Shown: positions 1-8,858 of the stretch, piece after piece
How the letters are laid out: each line of letters opens with the position of its first letter
How positions within the stretch are numbered: the stretch's first letter is position 1
Assembly (NCBI GenBank): GCA_910587155.1
Contig: CAJULA010000017.1
Coordinates: 1-64,000 of the forward strand
Origin: an uncultured Lachnospiraceae bacterium
GTDB taxonomy: Bacteria > Bacillota > Clostridia > Lachnospirales > Lachnospiraceae
Reading direction: 5' to 3'
DNA length: 64,000 nucleotides
The notes under the pieces: generated by a model
Databases searched by the model: none
What the model was told of the DNA's origin: nothing
Seen by the model: only the letters and a program-made list of their open reading frames with translations
Position numbers and translations under genes: made by a program

Positions 1-902
1 CTCACGATCTGCTCTTTCTCATCAATAATACCGGAAGTGATATAGATGCCGCCCGGTTTCAGATGATCCACAATGACCGGTGTCAGCGGCACCAGCACGT
101 CCGCCAGTATATTGGCCACCGCGATATCATAACACGCATAGCCCAGCCGGTCCCTTACTCCCTGATCGGTGATAATATTGCCGATCAGCAGCTCAAACTT
201 CTCCGGCGGAATATGATTGGCTTCCAGATTGTCTCTGACCGCATCCACGGCGCAGGGATCCAGATCCGTCCCCTTTGCCTCCCGGATACCATACAGCAGG
301 GAAACAATCGACAAAATGCCGCTGCCAGTCCCCACGTCCAAAAGCCTGGTCTCCTCTGTCAGATATCTGCGCAGCTGTCTGATACAAAGCTGCGTCGTCT
401 CATGCATCCCTGTGCCAAAGGCAGTACCGGGATCAATGTGCAGGATCTTCTTATCACGATCCGCTTCCCCTGCCTCCTCCCAGGAAGGAATAATCAGCAG
501 GTCGTCGATCGTGAACTGATGAAAATACTGTTTCCAGTTATTGATCCAGTCAATATCCTGAGTCTCTTCCACGGTAATGCTGCCGGTCCCGATTTCCATA
601 TAGGCACGGATCCCGTCCAGTTCCCCGCGCACTTTCTCTAAAATGACGGCCATGTCGGTTTCTTCCCCGTTCAGCAAAAGCATGCCGCTCTCCGTCTCCT
701 CCACAAAAAAGCTCAGATATGCAATCCCGTCATCCTCCGGCATCTCCGGCAGGATGTCCACAAACATCTGCGCCTTCTCCGATTCGGTGAGCGGAATCCG
801 ATCCTCGATCTGCGCGCCTTCCAGTCCGATATCATATAAGGAACTGATAATGATATCTTCCGCCTCCGTAGTTGTCTCTATGATGAATTTCTTCCATTTC
901 AT
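1..902 (-). CDS. prmA: Ribosomal protein L11 methyltransferase PrmA (3' end outside window)
   Basis: SAM-dependent methyltransferase that trimethylates ribosomal protein L11 in the cytoplasm. About 300 codons are visible; the stop lies beyond the left edge. The protein begins MKWKKFIIETTTEAED, which fits the PrmA N-terminal substrate domain, and then shows the SAM-binding glycine motif DVGTGSGIL and the later NILADVLVPL block typical of PrmA. An in-frame ATG two codons upstream (908) sits too close to the ribosome site; GGGAG is seven bases before the ATG at 902, so I chose 902. In many Firmicutes prmA follows dnaJ, but here the dnaK operon is 24 kb away. Identification is secure from the motifs and overall fit. 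Confidence 0.93.
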   Translation of the reverse strand, partial: MKWKKFIIETTTEAEDIIISSLYDIGLEGAQIEDRIPLTESEKAQMFVDILPEMPEDDGIAYLSFFVEETESGMLLLNGEETDMAVILEKVRGELDGIRAYMEIGTGSITVEETQDIDWINNWKQYFHQFTIDDLLIIPSWEEAGEADRDKKILHIDPGTAFGTGMHETTQLCIRQLRRYLTEETRLLDVGTGSGILSIVSLLYGIREAKGTDLDPCAVDAVRDNLEANHIPPEKFELLIGNIITDQGVRDRLGYACYDIAVANILADVLVPLTPVIVDHLKPGGIYITSGIIDEKEQIV

Positions 903-1076
903 GCCCATTCTCCCATGGTTTGTATAAACTTTTTTTATTCTATCATATTTTGACCGGGTGTTCCAGAAAAATATGGGCGAACATTCCCTTTCAGAAAACT
1001 GAATTTTGTTTTATCTTCCCTGTTCCCACCTTCTGTCGACAGCATATGATAAAGAAACGGCAAGAAGGATTCTATC

Positions 1077-1982
1077 ATGTATCTCTTTTTCGGACTCTTC
1101 CTCATTTTCTGTATTATTTTCTGTATTTTAAACCATCACCGGAAAAAACGCATCATCTGCAAGGTCTGCAATATGGACAACTGCGAAAAAGTGTGCACAC
1201 TGAACGAGTTGCTGCGCCCTTTCGGTTTTTCCTATCTGCTGGATCAGGATATCGTCACATCCAGGCAGGACGCCTGGCAGCGGGAATTCGGCTACTGTGC
1301 CCTTTTTGACAAGACCGCACCTCATTTTAATATGATCTTTGACTGTGAACCAATCTATTTTAATTACCAGGGCAGAACCTGGCTGATCGAATTTTGGAAA
1401 GGCCAGTACGGTATCAATACCGGCGGCGAGATCGGCATCTATCATGCGGACTGCATTCTGTCCCCGCAGCAGTATGACCGGGCGCTGTTTCACAGTGTTT
1501 CCGATGAGGAAATGCTGTACATGTCCATGCAGCTTTTCTACAAATGCCGACTCCTCTTTTCCCTGCGCGGCGTGCGCTGGTGGCTGACCGGCTTTGATGT
1601 GGGGCATTTCTGTTACCCGGGTGATCTGACCATGAAGCTCTCCGTTACCTTCCCAAATGCCTGCATGCTGAAGGCCTTCCTCGACGGCCTGATCCACAGC
1701 GGCTATCCGGAATGTGCGCTCTGTGTCTGTGATCTGACTGTCTGCTTTACCTTTGCCAGACCCTATACGACCCAGCACCGCCCCGGATTTTGTTCCTGGC
1801 TGTCACAACTGGAAAACCGTCTGTTCTGCTGCATCTATCAGTATGTCACAAGGCCATTTTGCTGCACCCTCGATAAATTGCTCTATCTGTACTATTTTCT
1901 GCCCACATGCTTCCGTCATCTGCTTCGGTTCCGCAGATGCAGAAAGCAGAAATGTCCGCGGCATGGGAGGCGCTGTCGATGA
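1077..1982 (+). CDS. DUF4474 domain protein, membrane-anchored
   Basis: A 301-residue protein of unknown function. Residues 1-20 form a hydrophobic membrane anchor followed by a basic stretch (HHRKKR), so the body should face the cytoplasm or the membrane surface. The central part (DAWQREFGYC, then IDCEPIYF-like and LIEFWKGQYG, GEIGIYHAD) is the signature of DUF4474, a domain common in Clostridia. The C-terminus is rich in Cys, Tyr and Arg. AAGGA lies nine bases before the ATG. The stop codon overlaps the start of the metallophosphoesterase gene as ATGA, so the two are translationally coupled and probably functionally linked. No catalytic residues are known for the family. Confidence 0.8.
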   Translation: MYLFFGLFLIFCIIFCILNHHRKKRIICKVCNMDNCEKVCTLNELLRPFGFSYLLDQDIVTSRQDAWQREFGYCALFDKTAPHFNMIFDCEPIYFNYQGRTWLIEFWKGQYGINTGGEIGIYHADCILSPQQYDRALFHSVSDEEMLYMSMQLFYKCRLLFSLRGVRWWLTGFDVGHFCYPGDLTMKLSVTFPNACMLKAFLDGLIHSGYPECALCVCDLTVCFTFARPYTTQHRPGFCSWLSQLENRLFCCIYQYVTRPFCCTLDKLLYLYYFLPTCFRHLLRFRRCRKQKCPRHGRRCR

Positions 1983-2887
1983 GTCCTGCGCTGACCCCCA
2001 CCGCCCGCAGCCACAGCCGTCTTGCCAGAGCCTTTGACGGTGCCCTGCGGCTGCCATTACGCCCCGGCTCCAGGTATATCCTCCTCAGCGACTGCCACCG
2101 GGGTGTGGGCAATGCCAACGACAATTTCCTCAAAAACGAATACCTCTATCTGGCAGCACTGCAATACTATTACCGTCGGGGATTCACCTGTGTGGAATTG
2201 GGCGACGGGGATGAACTGTGGGAGAACCGCTCTTTTCAGAAAATCAAGGAAATGCATCCCCGCAGTTTTGAAATTCTGTCACGCTTCTATAGCGCCGGAC
2301 GGCTGTATGCGGTCTATGGGAACCATGATATCGTCAAAAAGCAAAAGAGCTTCCGGCATGCCCATCTGCATACCTACTATTGTGACCGCACCCTTACAGA
2401 GCAGCCGCTCTGCCCGGGCATGACCTTTTATCCCGCTATCATCCTGCAGGATAGCAAAGGCGTCATGGATATTTATCTCACCCACGGTCATCAGGCAGAC
2501 CCGCTGAACAGCACGTTCTGGCCACTTGCCCGCTTTCTTGTCCGCTATTTCTGGCGGCCTCTGGAAAAGCTGGGTATCCCCGACCCCACCAGCGCGGCCA
2601 AAAATAACCGCAAAAAGAAAAAATCCGAACAGCGCCTGACAAAATGGGCCCGGGATCACCATCATATTCTGGTGACCGGCCATACCCATCATCCCATGAT
2701 CGGCACCAGACTCTCCCCTTACTGTAACACCGGCAGCTGCATCCATCCGACCGGCATCACCGGCATCGAAATCGAAAACCGCTGCCTGACTCTGGTCAAA
2801 TGGAGCACCCAGGCCAGGCCTGATCTGCTCCTCCAGGCCTGTAGGGAAGTACTGGGAAATACCGTGTGCGTCGATGAGTTCGGATAA
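1979..2887 (+). CDS. Metallophosphoesterase (calcineurin-like)
   Basis: A 302-residue dimetal phosphoesterase. All signature blocks are present: SDCHRG (D38, H40), GDGDELW (D76), GNHD (N115, H116), THGH (169-171) and GHTHH (H235, H237). These ligate two metal ions in the calcineurin-like fold. Longer in-frame starts exist inside the upstream gene, but GGGAGG is eight bases before the ATG at 1979, which forms an ATGA overlap with the DUF4474 stop. The spacing between the third and last blocks is filled by a basic stretch (NNRKKKKSEQR). The substrate is unknown; LpxH-like or nucleotide activity cannot be told apart from sequence alone. A hairpin follows 34 bases downstream. Confidence 0.88.
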   Translation: MSPALTPTARSHSRLARAFDGALRLPLRPGSRYILLSDCHRGVGNANDNFLKNEYLYLAALQYYYRRGFTCVELGDGDELWENRSFQKIKEMHPRSFEILSRFYSAGRLYAVYGNHDIVKKQKSFRHAHLHTYYCDRTLTEQPLCPGMTFYPAIILQDSKGVMDIYLTHGHQADPLNSTFWPLARFLVRYFWRPLEKLGIPDPTSAAKNNRKKKKSEQRLTKWARDHHHILVTGHTHHPMIGTRLSPYCNTGSCIHPTGITGIEIENRCLTLVKWSTQARPDLLLQACREVLGNTVCVDEFG

Positions 2888-2921
2888 AGAAACATGCTGC
2901 TTCGCAGCACAAATCCGGTGC

Positions 2922-2946
2922 GGGAAACGCTGAACCGGCGTTTCCC
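2922..2946 (+). terminator. Probable intrinsic terminator after the metallophosphoesterase gene
   Basis: Nine-base arms GGGAAACGC and GCGTTTCCC enclose a seven-base loop and are followed by a pyrimidine-rich stretch (CATTTCTCCTTTC). The T tract is weak, so termination may be partial. The arm sequence resembles the 27-31 bp palindromic repeat found at 30629, 32244 and 49252, and may be a diverged member. Confidence 0.5.
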
Positions 2947-2961
2947 CATTTCTCCTTTCGC

Positions 2962-2990
2962 TTGCGGCCGACCCTCTGATATGCTATAAT
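2962..2990 (+). promoter_or_regulatory. Promoter for the Uma2 gene
   Basis: TTGCGG, a 17-base spacer, and a perfect TATAAT preceded by TG (extended -10). Transcription should start near 2997, giving a leader of about 140 bases before the ATG at 3139. Confidence 0.65.
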
Positions 2991-3048
2991 CAGCAGCAAC
3001 CGGCTCATATGGTGTGTTCCCGGTTACTGCCCATGCCGTCCGCAATTC

Positions 3049-3064
3049 GCTGTCAATTGACAGC
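3049..3064. promoter_or_regulatory. Perfect 16-bp palindrome in the Uma2 leader
   Basis: GCTGTCAATTGACAGC reads identically on both strands. It lies inside the predicted 5' leader about 55 bases past the start point and 75 bases before the ATG. It could be a repressor operator or a small hairpin; no matching regulator is visible in the window. Confidence 0.45.
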
Positions 3065-3138
3065 AAACACCAGCAGTTGCCCGCAAGCGAGTACAACACT
3101 TGCATCTGCATACAATAACCCTGAAAGGAAGCGTTACT

Positions 3139-3690
3139 ATGGCGCCAGCATCAGCACAAGAAAAATTCCATACCATTGATGACATCTACAATCTCCCGGA
3201 AGGCAGCAGGGCTGAACTGATTGACGGTCAGATATACTATATGGCCCCGCCCAGCCGAAGGCATCAGGACATCTTATCCTTCCTTCATCTGGCAATTGGA
3301 AACTATATAGCCAACAATAACGGCGAATGCAAAGTATATCCCGCCCCCTTTGCCGTCTTTTTATTTGCAGACGATTCCAAATATCTCGAACCGGATATAT
3401 CCGTAATCTGCGATAAAGGGAAGCTGGATGACCGGGGCTGCAAGGGTTCTCCGGACTGGGTGATAGAAATCGTATCCCCCGCCAGCCGCCCTATGGATTA
3501 CTATACAAAATTGTCCCTGTACCGTTCCGCCGGCGTAAGGGAGTATTGGATTGTGGATCCCATGAAACAAACCGTCCTTGTATATGATATGGAGCATGAT
3601 TCGGCTCCTGCCATATACTCATTTGCTGATAACATCAAAGCCAACATCTATGATGACTTATGGATTGATTTCCGAAAGCTGAATCTGTAG
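3139..3690 (+). CDS. Uma2 family (DUF820) PD-(D/E)XK nuclease-like protein
   Basis: A 183-residue protein of the Uma2/DUF820 family, which has a restriction-endonuclease-like fold. The order of conserved elements fits: RAELIDGQI (E26), YLEPDISVI (D86), DWVIEIVSPAS (E110), then DYYTKLSLYRSAGVREYWIVD. These acidic residues and the following Lys form the PD-(D/E)XK site. Family members are widespread and often multicopy, but their biological target is not established. I start at 3139 because AAAGGAAG lies just upstream; an ATG at 3100 has no ribosome site. The gene stands alone between its own promoter and the 100-bp repeat that precedes the radical SAM operon. Confidence 0.85.
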   Translation: MAPASAQEKFHTIDDIYNLPEGSRAELIDGQIYYMAPPSRRHQDILSFLHLAIGNYIANNNGECKVYPAPFAVFLFADDSKYLEPDISVICDKGKLDDRGCKGSPDWVIEIVSPASRPMDYYTKLSLYRSAGVREYWIVDPMKQTVLVYDMEHDSAPAIYSFADNIKANIYDDLWIDFRKLNL

Positions 3691-3709
3691 CCCGGTGAAC
3701 CGCCGGGAT

Positions 3710-3810
3710 GGCATACCTTTGCCGAAAGCCATGACCCTGTCTGAACTTTTTCAGTTTCTGTCCTTCCTACATGTTATGTCCACAATTTATCCACTCTTGC
3801 GTTTGTCGTG
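3710..3810 (-). repeat. 100-bp interspersed repeat, copy 1
   Basis: Read on the minus strand this segment matches 32865-32963 on the plus strand at roughly 90 percent identity over about 100 bases. Shared blocks include CACGACAAACGC, ATTGTGGACATAACATG, AGGAAGGACAGAAAC, GAAAAAGT and TCATGGCTTTCGGCA. No open frame is shared between the copies. It ends about 20 bases before the promoter of the radical SAM operon. Confidence 0.85.
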
Positions 3811-3828
3811 CTTGAGTGATAAATTTTC

Positions 3829-3857
3829 TTACTTTTTCCGCCCGTTTCTGCTATAAT
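3829..3857 (+). promoter_or_regulatory. Promoter of the radical SAM / GH3 operon
   Basis: TTACTT, a 17-base spacer, and TATAAT with an upstream TG (extended -10). Start is expected near 3864, about 48 bases before the GTG at 3912. It excludes the longer in-frame start at 3816, which lies upstream of the promoter. Confidence 0.65.
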
Positions 3858-3911
3858 AAACCTATCGTCGGTCATAAACCGGCAAAAACAGGCAAAAGGA
3901 TACACCGCAAC

Positions 3912-5249
3912 GTGACTATTACGTTTATTCGTTTAAATATGTTTGAACAGATCAGTTCGGACGCCATGAAGCCGCTGTTATTTGGCATCATCAAAAATCT
4001 CACACCGCCGGAGCATGTCATCACCTTTCTTGACGAACGTGTTAAGCGGCTGCCGGATACCATAGATACGGATGTGATTGCCTTCTCCGTAGAGACATTC
4101 ACCGCCAAACGCGCTTACATACTCGCCCGGAAATACCGCACCAATAATAACAGAATCGTCATGGGCGGTTTCCATGCCAGTGTCATGGCCGGGGAAATGC
4201 TGCGTTATGCCGACACGGTCCTGATCGGGGATGCCGAGGATACATGGGGCCGTTTTCTGGCCGACTGTCAGGCGGGCTGCCCGCAACGGACTTATACCTC
4301 CGGGGAAAAACTGCCTCTGCAAAAAATTGCGGACACGCCCGGCGTGTACCGGCATGGGTATTATGGAATCGGTGTGTATCAGATTTCACGCGGCTGTAAA
4401 TTTCACTGTGATTTCTGCTCCATCAAGACCATGTATCGGGGCGTACGGCGCAAATCAGCGGATATCGTCCTGGAGGAGCTCAGACGGGCGCGGGAAAAAA
4501 TCATCTTTTTTGTCGATGATAACCTGTTCTATGACAGGGAATCGGCGATCCGGCTGTTTCGCGCAATTGCGCCGCTGAAAAAGAAATGGGCCTGCCAGAT
4601 CAGCATCGACGCGGCCCGGGACGACGCGCTGCTGGCTGAAATGAAAAAAGCCGGCTGTTTTCTCGTGCTGATCGGTTTTGAGAGTCTGAATGAGGACAGC
4701 CTTGCGGAAATGAACAAAAAAGCCAATGCCGTATCAGATTACGAAGAAGTGCTCTGTCGCCTGCGGCGGCACCGGCTGCTCGTCTATGCCACCTTTGTAC
4801 TCGGCTGTGACGGCGATCATAAGGATATCTTTGCGCGGACACTTTCGTTTGCCGTCAGAAACAAAATAGCCGTCACCAATTTCAACCCCCTGATCCCGAT
4901 GCCCGGCACCCGGGTCTATCAGCGTATGGAGGAAGAAGGGAGGCTGCTCTACCGGAAATGGTGGCTTTCAGATTCTTACCGCTATGGAGATACCGCCTTT
5001 ATGCCAAAGCATATGTCGCCGAAAGAGCTGCGCGACGGCTGTCTGCACATCCGCACACAGTTTTATTCCCCGCGCTGCATCATCAAACGCCTGTTTGCCA
5101 GTCCGGCAAACTTTTTACCACTGCATTTTTTTGTATTTGTCATGGCAAATCTGATTTCGCGCCGCGAAATCCGCAGGAAACAGGGACAGCTTCTGGGAGG
5201 GATACTGCATGAAACTGACGCTGATCAAACCCAATATCGGCAGACGTGA
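3912..5249 (+). CDS. B12-binding-type radical SAM protein 1
   Basis: A 445-residue protein and the first gene of the cluster. The N-terminal 150 residues are a Rossmann-like B12-binding-type domain with VMGGFHASV and IGDAEDTW; the cobalamin-ligating DxHxxG motif is absent. The radical SAM cluster motif is C162-KFH-C166-DF-C169, followed by IIFFVDDN and LIGFESLNED. The C-terminal part (WWLSDSYRYGDTAFMPK) resembles the DUF4070 tail of BchE/HpnJ-type Fe-S oxidoreductases. I chose the GTG at 3912: AAAAGGA lies eleven bases upstream and the first strand VTITFIR aligns with MKLTLIK and MKITFIL of its paralogues. It overlaps the next gene by 41 bases. The reaction is unknown; methylation, oxidation or C-C bond formation on an unactivated carbon are all possible for this class. 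Confidence 0.85.
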   Translation: MTITFIRLNMFEQISSDAMKPLLFGIIKNLTPPEHVITFLDERVKRLPDTIDTDVIAFSVETFTAKRAYILARKYRTNNNRIVMGGFHASVMAGEMLRYADTVLIGDAEDTWGRFLADCQAGCPQRTYTSGEKLPLQKIADTPGVYRHGYYGIGVYQISRGCKFHCDFCSIKTMYRGVRRKSADIVLEELRRAREKIIFFVDDNLFYDRESAIRLFRAIAPLKKKWACQISIDAARDDALLAEMKKAGCFLVLIGFESLNEDSLAEMNKKANAVSDYEEVLCRLRRHRLLVYATFVLGCDGDHKDIFARTLSFAVRNKIAVTNFNPLIPMPGTRVYQRMEEEGRLLYRKWWLSDSYRYGDTAFMPKHMSPKELRDGCLHIRTQFYSPRCIIKRLFASPANFLPLHFFVFVMANLISRREIRRKQGQLLGGILHETDADQTQYRQT

Positions 5250-6576
5250 ACGCAGTCTGTATGTGGACGAAGGCCGGATGGAGCCGCTGCAGCTCGGCAT
5301 CCTCGCCGCACTCACCCCGCCTGACATTGACGTGGTGATGTATGACGACCGCATGGAGCGAATCCCCTACGACGAGCCCACGGATCTTGTCGCCATCACC
5401 GTGGAAACCTTCACCGCCAGACGCGCCTATGAGATCCGGGAAGAATTTGCCATGCGTGGCGTCCCTGTCGTCATGGGAGGCATGCATGCGACACTGATTC
5501 CCGATGAGGTTGCCGCCCACTGTGACTGCGTGATCACCGGCGATGCCGAGCCTGTGTGGGAGACGATGCTCGATGATTTTGGCCACGGCTGTCTGAAAAA
5601 ACGGTATGATGCCCCGCAGCCCCTCTGTCCCCAAAAGGGTGTCATCCCACGGCGCGATCTCTTCACCGGGAAGGGCTATCTGCCCATTACACTGCTGCAG
5701 TTTTCAAGAGGCTGCAGCCACCACTGCAGCTTCTGCGCCTCCTCGGCCTACTTCGGCGCCCGCCACATCTGCCGCCCGGTCGCAGACGTGGTGCGGGAAA
5801 TCAGGCAGCAGAAGCGAAAGCTTTTGTTTTTCGTCGACGACAATATTGTATGCAGTCATGAAAAAGCAAAAGAGCTGTTCCGCGCCCTGATTCCTCTGAA
5901 AGTCCGCTGGGTCAGCCAGGGAAGCATGGATATGCTCGGGGATACGGAGCTGATGGAGCTGATGGTAAAAAGCGGCTGCCTTGGCCTCGTGATCGGCTTT
6001 GAATCCATTTCCCCCTCCTGCATCGCCACGATGAACAAGCATACCAACAAGAAAGGGGCTTCCCATCTCTATCAGGAAGAAATTCGCCGGCTCCGTCAAT
6101 GGGGGCTGCAGACCTGGGCGGCGTTTACCGTGGGGCACGACGGCGATACAAAAGAATCCATCCGCGCAACCTGCGATTTTGCAATCAGAAATAAATTTAC
6201 CTTTGCGGCATTTAATATCCTGATGCCCTATCCAAATACGCCGCTCTATGAAACAATGAAGCATGAAGGGCGCCTGCTCTATGACGGAACATGGTGGCTG
6301 CATGAGGATTACCGTTTTAATTATGCCTCTTTCATTCCCAAGACCATGACGGTGCAGGAACTGACAGAAGTGTCATTTGAGTGTCGGCGGCGCTTTAACA
6401 GCCTCCGGTCCATCGTGACACGGGCATTGGAACCGCACACCAATCTGCGCACCCCTTACCGCTTTATGACGTATCTGCTCTACAATCCACTGTTCCGCAA
6501 AGAAGTATTCAAAAAGCAGGGCATGCGGTTTGGCCTGCAGTCGGAAGGAGACAAATCATGCTACAGGGAGAAGTAA
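5209..6576 (+). CDS. B12-binding-type radical SAM protein 2
   Basis: A 455-residue paralogue of protein 1. It starts MKLTLIKPNIG, contains VMGGMHATL and ITGDAEPVW in the B12-type domain (again no DxHxxG), the [4Fe-4S] motif C169-SHH-C173-SF-C176, then LLFFVDDNIV, LVIGFESIS and a DUF4070-like tail (TWWLHEDYRFNYASFIPK). GGGAGGG precedes the ATG by seven bases. The 41-base overlap with gene 1 and 19-base overlap with gene 3 imply coupled translation and matched amounts. Proteins 1, 2 and 4 all carry the T-VE-T(F/Y)TA-RR/KR block; protein 3 does not, so this one belongs to the closely related trio. The product is unknown. Confidence 0.85.
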   Translation: MKLTLIKPNIGRRERSLYVDEGRMEPLQLGILAALTPPDIDVVMYDDRMERIPYDEPTDLVAITVETFTARRAYEIREEFAMRGVPVVMGGMHATLIPDEVAAHCDCVITGDAEPVWETMLDDFGHGCLKKRYDAPQPLCPQKGVIPRRDLFTGKGYLPITLLQFSRGCSHHCSFCASSAYFGARHICRPVADVVREIRQQKRKLLFFVDDNIVCSHEKAKELFRALIPLKVRWVSQGSMDMLGDTELMELMVKSGCLGLVIGFESISPSCIATMNKHTNKKGASHLYQEEIRRLRQWGLQTWAAFTVGHDGDTKESIRATCDFAIRNKFTFAAFNILMPYPNTPLYETMKHEGRLLYDGTWWLHEDYRFNYASFIPKTMTVQELTEVSFECRRRFNSLRSIVTRALEPHTNLRTPYRFMTYLLYNPLFRKEVFKKQGMRFGLQSEGDKSCYREK

Positions 6577-7256
6577 AGCCAATCGCCGCCTATGAGGAAG
6601 ATGAAATCTGCGCCATGTACCGACTGATGGCAGAGTTTTATGACGATATGAGCGAAGATGCGTTCCGCCGTGATTTCCGGCAAAAGGATTACTGCCTCTT
6701 ACTTCGTCATGAAACCGACGGCGTTGTCGGGTTTACGACCCAGAAGGTAATGACCTTTCCTCTGGGCGGCCGGGAAATAACCGGCATCTTTTCCGGCGAC
6801 ACGATCATCCACAAAAGACATTGGGGCGACATGCAGCTATTCAGGACATGGGCACGGTTCTGGTTTGCTTATGCCGCGCGGTATGACGAATTTTACTGGT
6901 TTCTCATCTGCAAGGGATACAAGACCTATTGTATGCTGCCGCTGTTTTTTACGGAATTTTATCCGGATCGGCGCCGCCCGACCCCGCCTTATGAGCGGCG
7001 CATCATTGACACCTATGCCGCTGCCCTGTACGGAGACGAATACAATCCCGCCACGGGAGTCATAGAGTACCGCCGTGTCAAGGATAAACTGAAAAAGGGC
7101 GTGGCGGATATCGGCAGCCGAGAGCTGAAAAACAAAGACATCGCCTTTTTCACCAGAGCAAACCCCGGCTATGCCGACGGAAACGATCTGGCATGTCTGG
7201 CAAGGCTTGACCGGTCAGCGCTGAAAAAACAGGCAGAAAAGATATTATTCTCATGA
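6558..7256 (+). CDS. Predicted GNAT-fold acyltransferase-like protein
   Basis: A 232-residue protein that I do not recognise with certainty. It has the layout of an N-acyltransferase: an N-terminal helix pair, the strands GVVGFTTQKV and REITGIFSGDTIIH, then KRHWGDMQLFRTW, which sits where acyl-CoA-binding motif A of GNAT proteins would be, and a distinctive FYWFLICKGYKTYCMLPLFFTEFYP block. It ends with ATGA shared with the GH3 gene, the tightest coupling in the operon, so it may act on the same acyl substrate as GH3, for example offering or accepting an acyl group. It could instead be an N-acyl-amino-acid-synthase-like enzyme. The GNAT assignment rests on fold-like patterning only. Confidence 0.6.
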   Translation: MLQGEVKPIAAYEEDEICAMYRLMAEFYDDMSEDAFRRDFRQKDYCLLLRHETDGVVGFTTQKVMTFPLGGREITGIFSGDTIIHKRHWGDMQLFRTWARFWFAYAARYDEFYWFLICKGYKTYCMLPLFFTEFYPDRRRPTPPYERRIIDTYAAALYGDEYNPATGVIEYRRVKDKLKKGVADIGSRELKNKDIAFFTRANPGYADGNDLACLARLDRSALKKQAEKILFS

Positions 7257-8779
7257 GCAAAGAACAAAAGCTGCTAAACAACCTCTGCCGCCTCCTCTAC
7301 CGCGGCGCATATAAACAATTTACCGCGCCCTGCGATATCGGCGCCGTACAGACCGATTATCTCCTGCGGCTGCTGAAAAAAAATGCCGACACAGTCTATG
7401 GCCGCAGCTATCAGTTTGACACGATCCGCAGCTATGCCGATTTCGCAAAAAAGGTGCCGCTCACAGTCTATGAGAATTATGAACCCTATATCCGGGACAT
7501 GGGAGACGGGAGACGGGCGGTTCTGACAAAGGAAAAAGTCAGACTGTTCGAAGTGACGAGCGGCTCATCCGGCGGGAAAAAGCTGATTCCCTACACACGC
7601 TCTCTGAAACAGGAATTCGGGCGGGGCATCAGGCCCTGGCTGTACGATATTTATACCAATGTGCCCGGTGTGGATGCGGGCAAAAGCTACTGGTCCCTCA
7701 CGCCGGTCACTTCCAAAAAGCGTTATGCGCCCTGCGGAATCCCCATCGGCTTTGAAGAAGACGCACAGTATTTCGGGTTTCTGGAACAGGGGATCATGCG
7801 GCGGCTCTTCGCGGTGGACGGCAGTGTCAAATTTGCAACGGACAGAGAGGCCTTTTATGAAGAAACAGCCCGGCAGCTTCTTGCCTGTGACTGCCTGACC
7901 CTGATATCCGTATGGAATCCCAGCTTCCTTACCCTGCTTTGTGATTTTATGTGCGAGCACAAAGATATCCTTGCCGCCGGCCTTACAGGCGGCAGGAAGG
8001 CGGTCTTTCTGAACGCGGTAGCGGAAAACAGATTTGACAGATTGTTTTCTGATCTGAAGCTCATCAGCTGCTGGGCCGACGCCGGCGCGGCTTCCTGCAC
8101 AGCTCCCGTGCGGGATCGTTTCCCGGACGTTATGATTCAGCCCAAGGGACTGCTGGCAACGGAATGTTTCGTGTCCTTTCCACTCGTCGGTGAGGAGGGC
8201 GCACGCCTCAGTCTGTACTCCCATTTCTTTGAGTTCCGCAGCCTGGATGACGGTCATATCGTCACGGCGGAGGGGCTTACCCGGGGAACGTATGAACTGA
8301 TCGTCACTACCGGCGGCGGGTTTTACCGCTATTGTATCGGCGATATCGTGGAAGTACTGGCTGTGTACCCCCACGCACCGCCGAGAATCCGCTTTCTTGG
8401 CAGAGGCGGTATCTGCAGTGACCTGTTCGGGGAAAAACTGACCGAACAATTTGTTGAAAAAGCACTGAACAGCCTCCGCCTCTCCCACTGCTTCTGCCTG
8501 CTGGCACCGGAAGGGACGCATTACTGCCTGTACACAACCGACACGCATGTCACATCTGAGGCATTGGACACTGCGCTCTGTGAAAGCTATCACTACCACT
8601 ACTGCCGCCAGCTCGGCCAATTAACTCCGGCACGGATTATCCCCGTAAAAGGCAATCCCCGGAAAGCCTGGATGGACCGTCTGGCCGCGGACGGGATGCG
8701 CCTCGGAGATATCAAACCCTCCTGTCTGTCAAAAAGAAGCGGCTGGGCAGATTATTTTGAATGCCTGACAAGGCCTTAG
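7253..8779 (+). CDS. GH3-family acyl-adenylate amide synthetase
   Basis: A 508-residue member of the GH3 branch of the adenylate-forming (ANL) superfamily, which activates a carboxylic acid with ATP and joins it to an amine, usually an amino acid. The ATP-binding motif TSGSSGGKKLIPYT lies at 102-115, GFYRYCIGDIVEV is the mid-domain block, and FLGRGGICSDLFGEKL near 381-396 is the GH3 hinge signature. The length is close to the plant enzymes. GH3 proteins are best known for conjugating plant hormones; bacterial ones are little studied. In this operon it is the only clear ATP-dependent coupling enzyme, so it probably makes the amide of the final product. A 79-base gap follows before gene 5. Confidence 0.85.
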   Translation: MSKEQKLLNNLCRLLYRGAYKQFTAPCDIGAVQTDYLLRLLKKNADTVYGRSYQFDTIRSYADFAKKVPLTVYENYEPYIRDMGDGRRAVLTKEKVRLFEVTSGSSGGKKLIPYTRSLKQEFGRGIRPWLYDIYTNVPGVDAGKSYWSLTPVTSKKRYAPCGIPIGFEEDAQYFGFLEQGIMRRLFAVDGSVKFATDREAFYEETARQLLACDCLTLISVWNPSFLTLLCDFMCEHKDILAAGLTGGRKAVFLNAVAENRFDRLFSDLKLISCWADAGAASCTAPVRDRFPDVMIQPKGLLATECFVSFPLVGEEGARLSLYSHFFEFRSLDDGHIVTAEGLTRGTYELIVTTGGGFYRYCIGDIVEVLAVYPHAPPRIRFLGRGGICSDLFGEKLTEQFVEKALNSLRLSHCFCLLAPEGTHYCLYTTDTHVTSEALDTALCESYHYHYCRQLGQLTPARIIPVKGNPRKAWMDRLAADGMRLGDIKPSCLSKRSGWADYFECLTRP

Positions 8780-8858
8780 TGCCAATTCACGACTGCGTAT
8801 CCGCCTGACGGCAGGAACATGAGTCTACATCGCATAAGAGAAAGGACCGTGCAAAAAG

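Noticed and set aside
3816..3911. Longer N-terminus for radical SAM protein 1
   Set aside because: The upstream GTG lies before the TATAAT of the predicted promoter, and the added residues do not match the paralogues.
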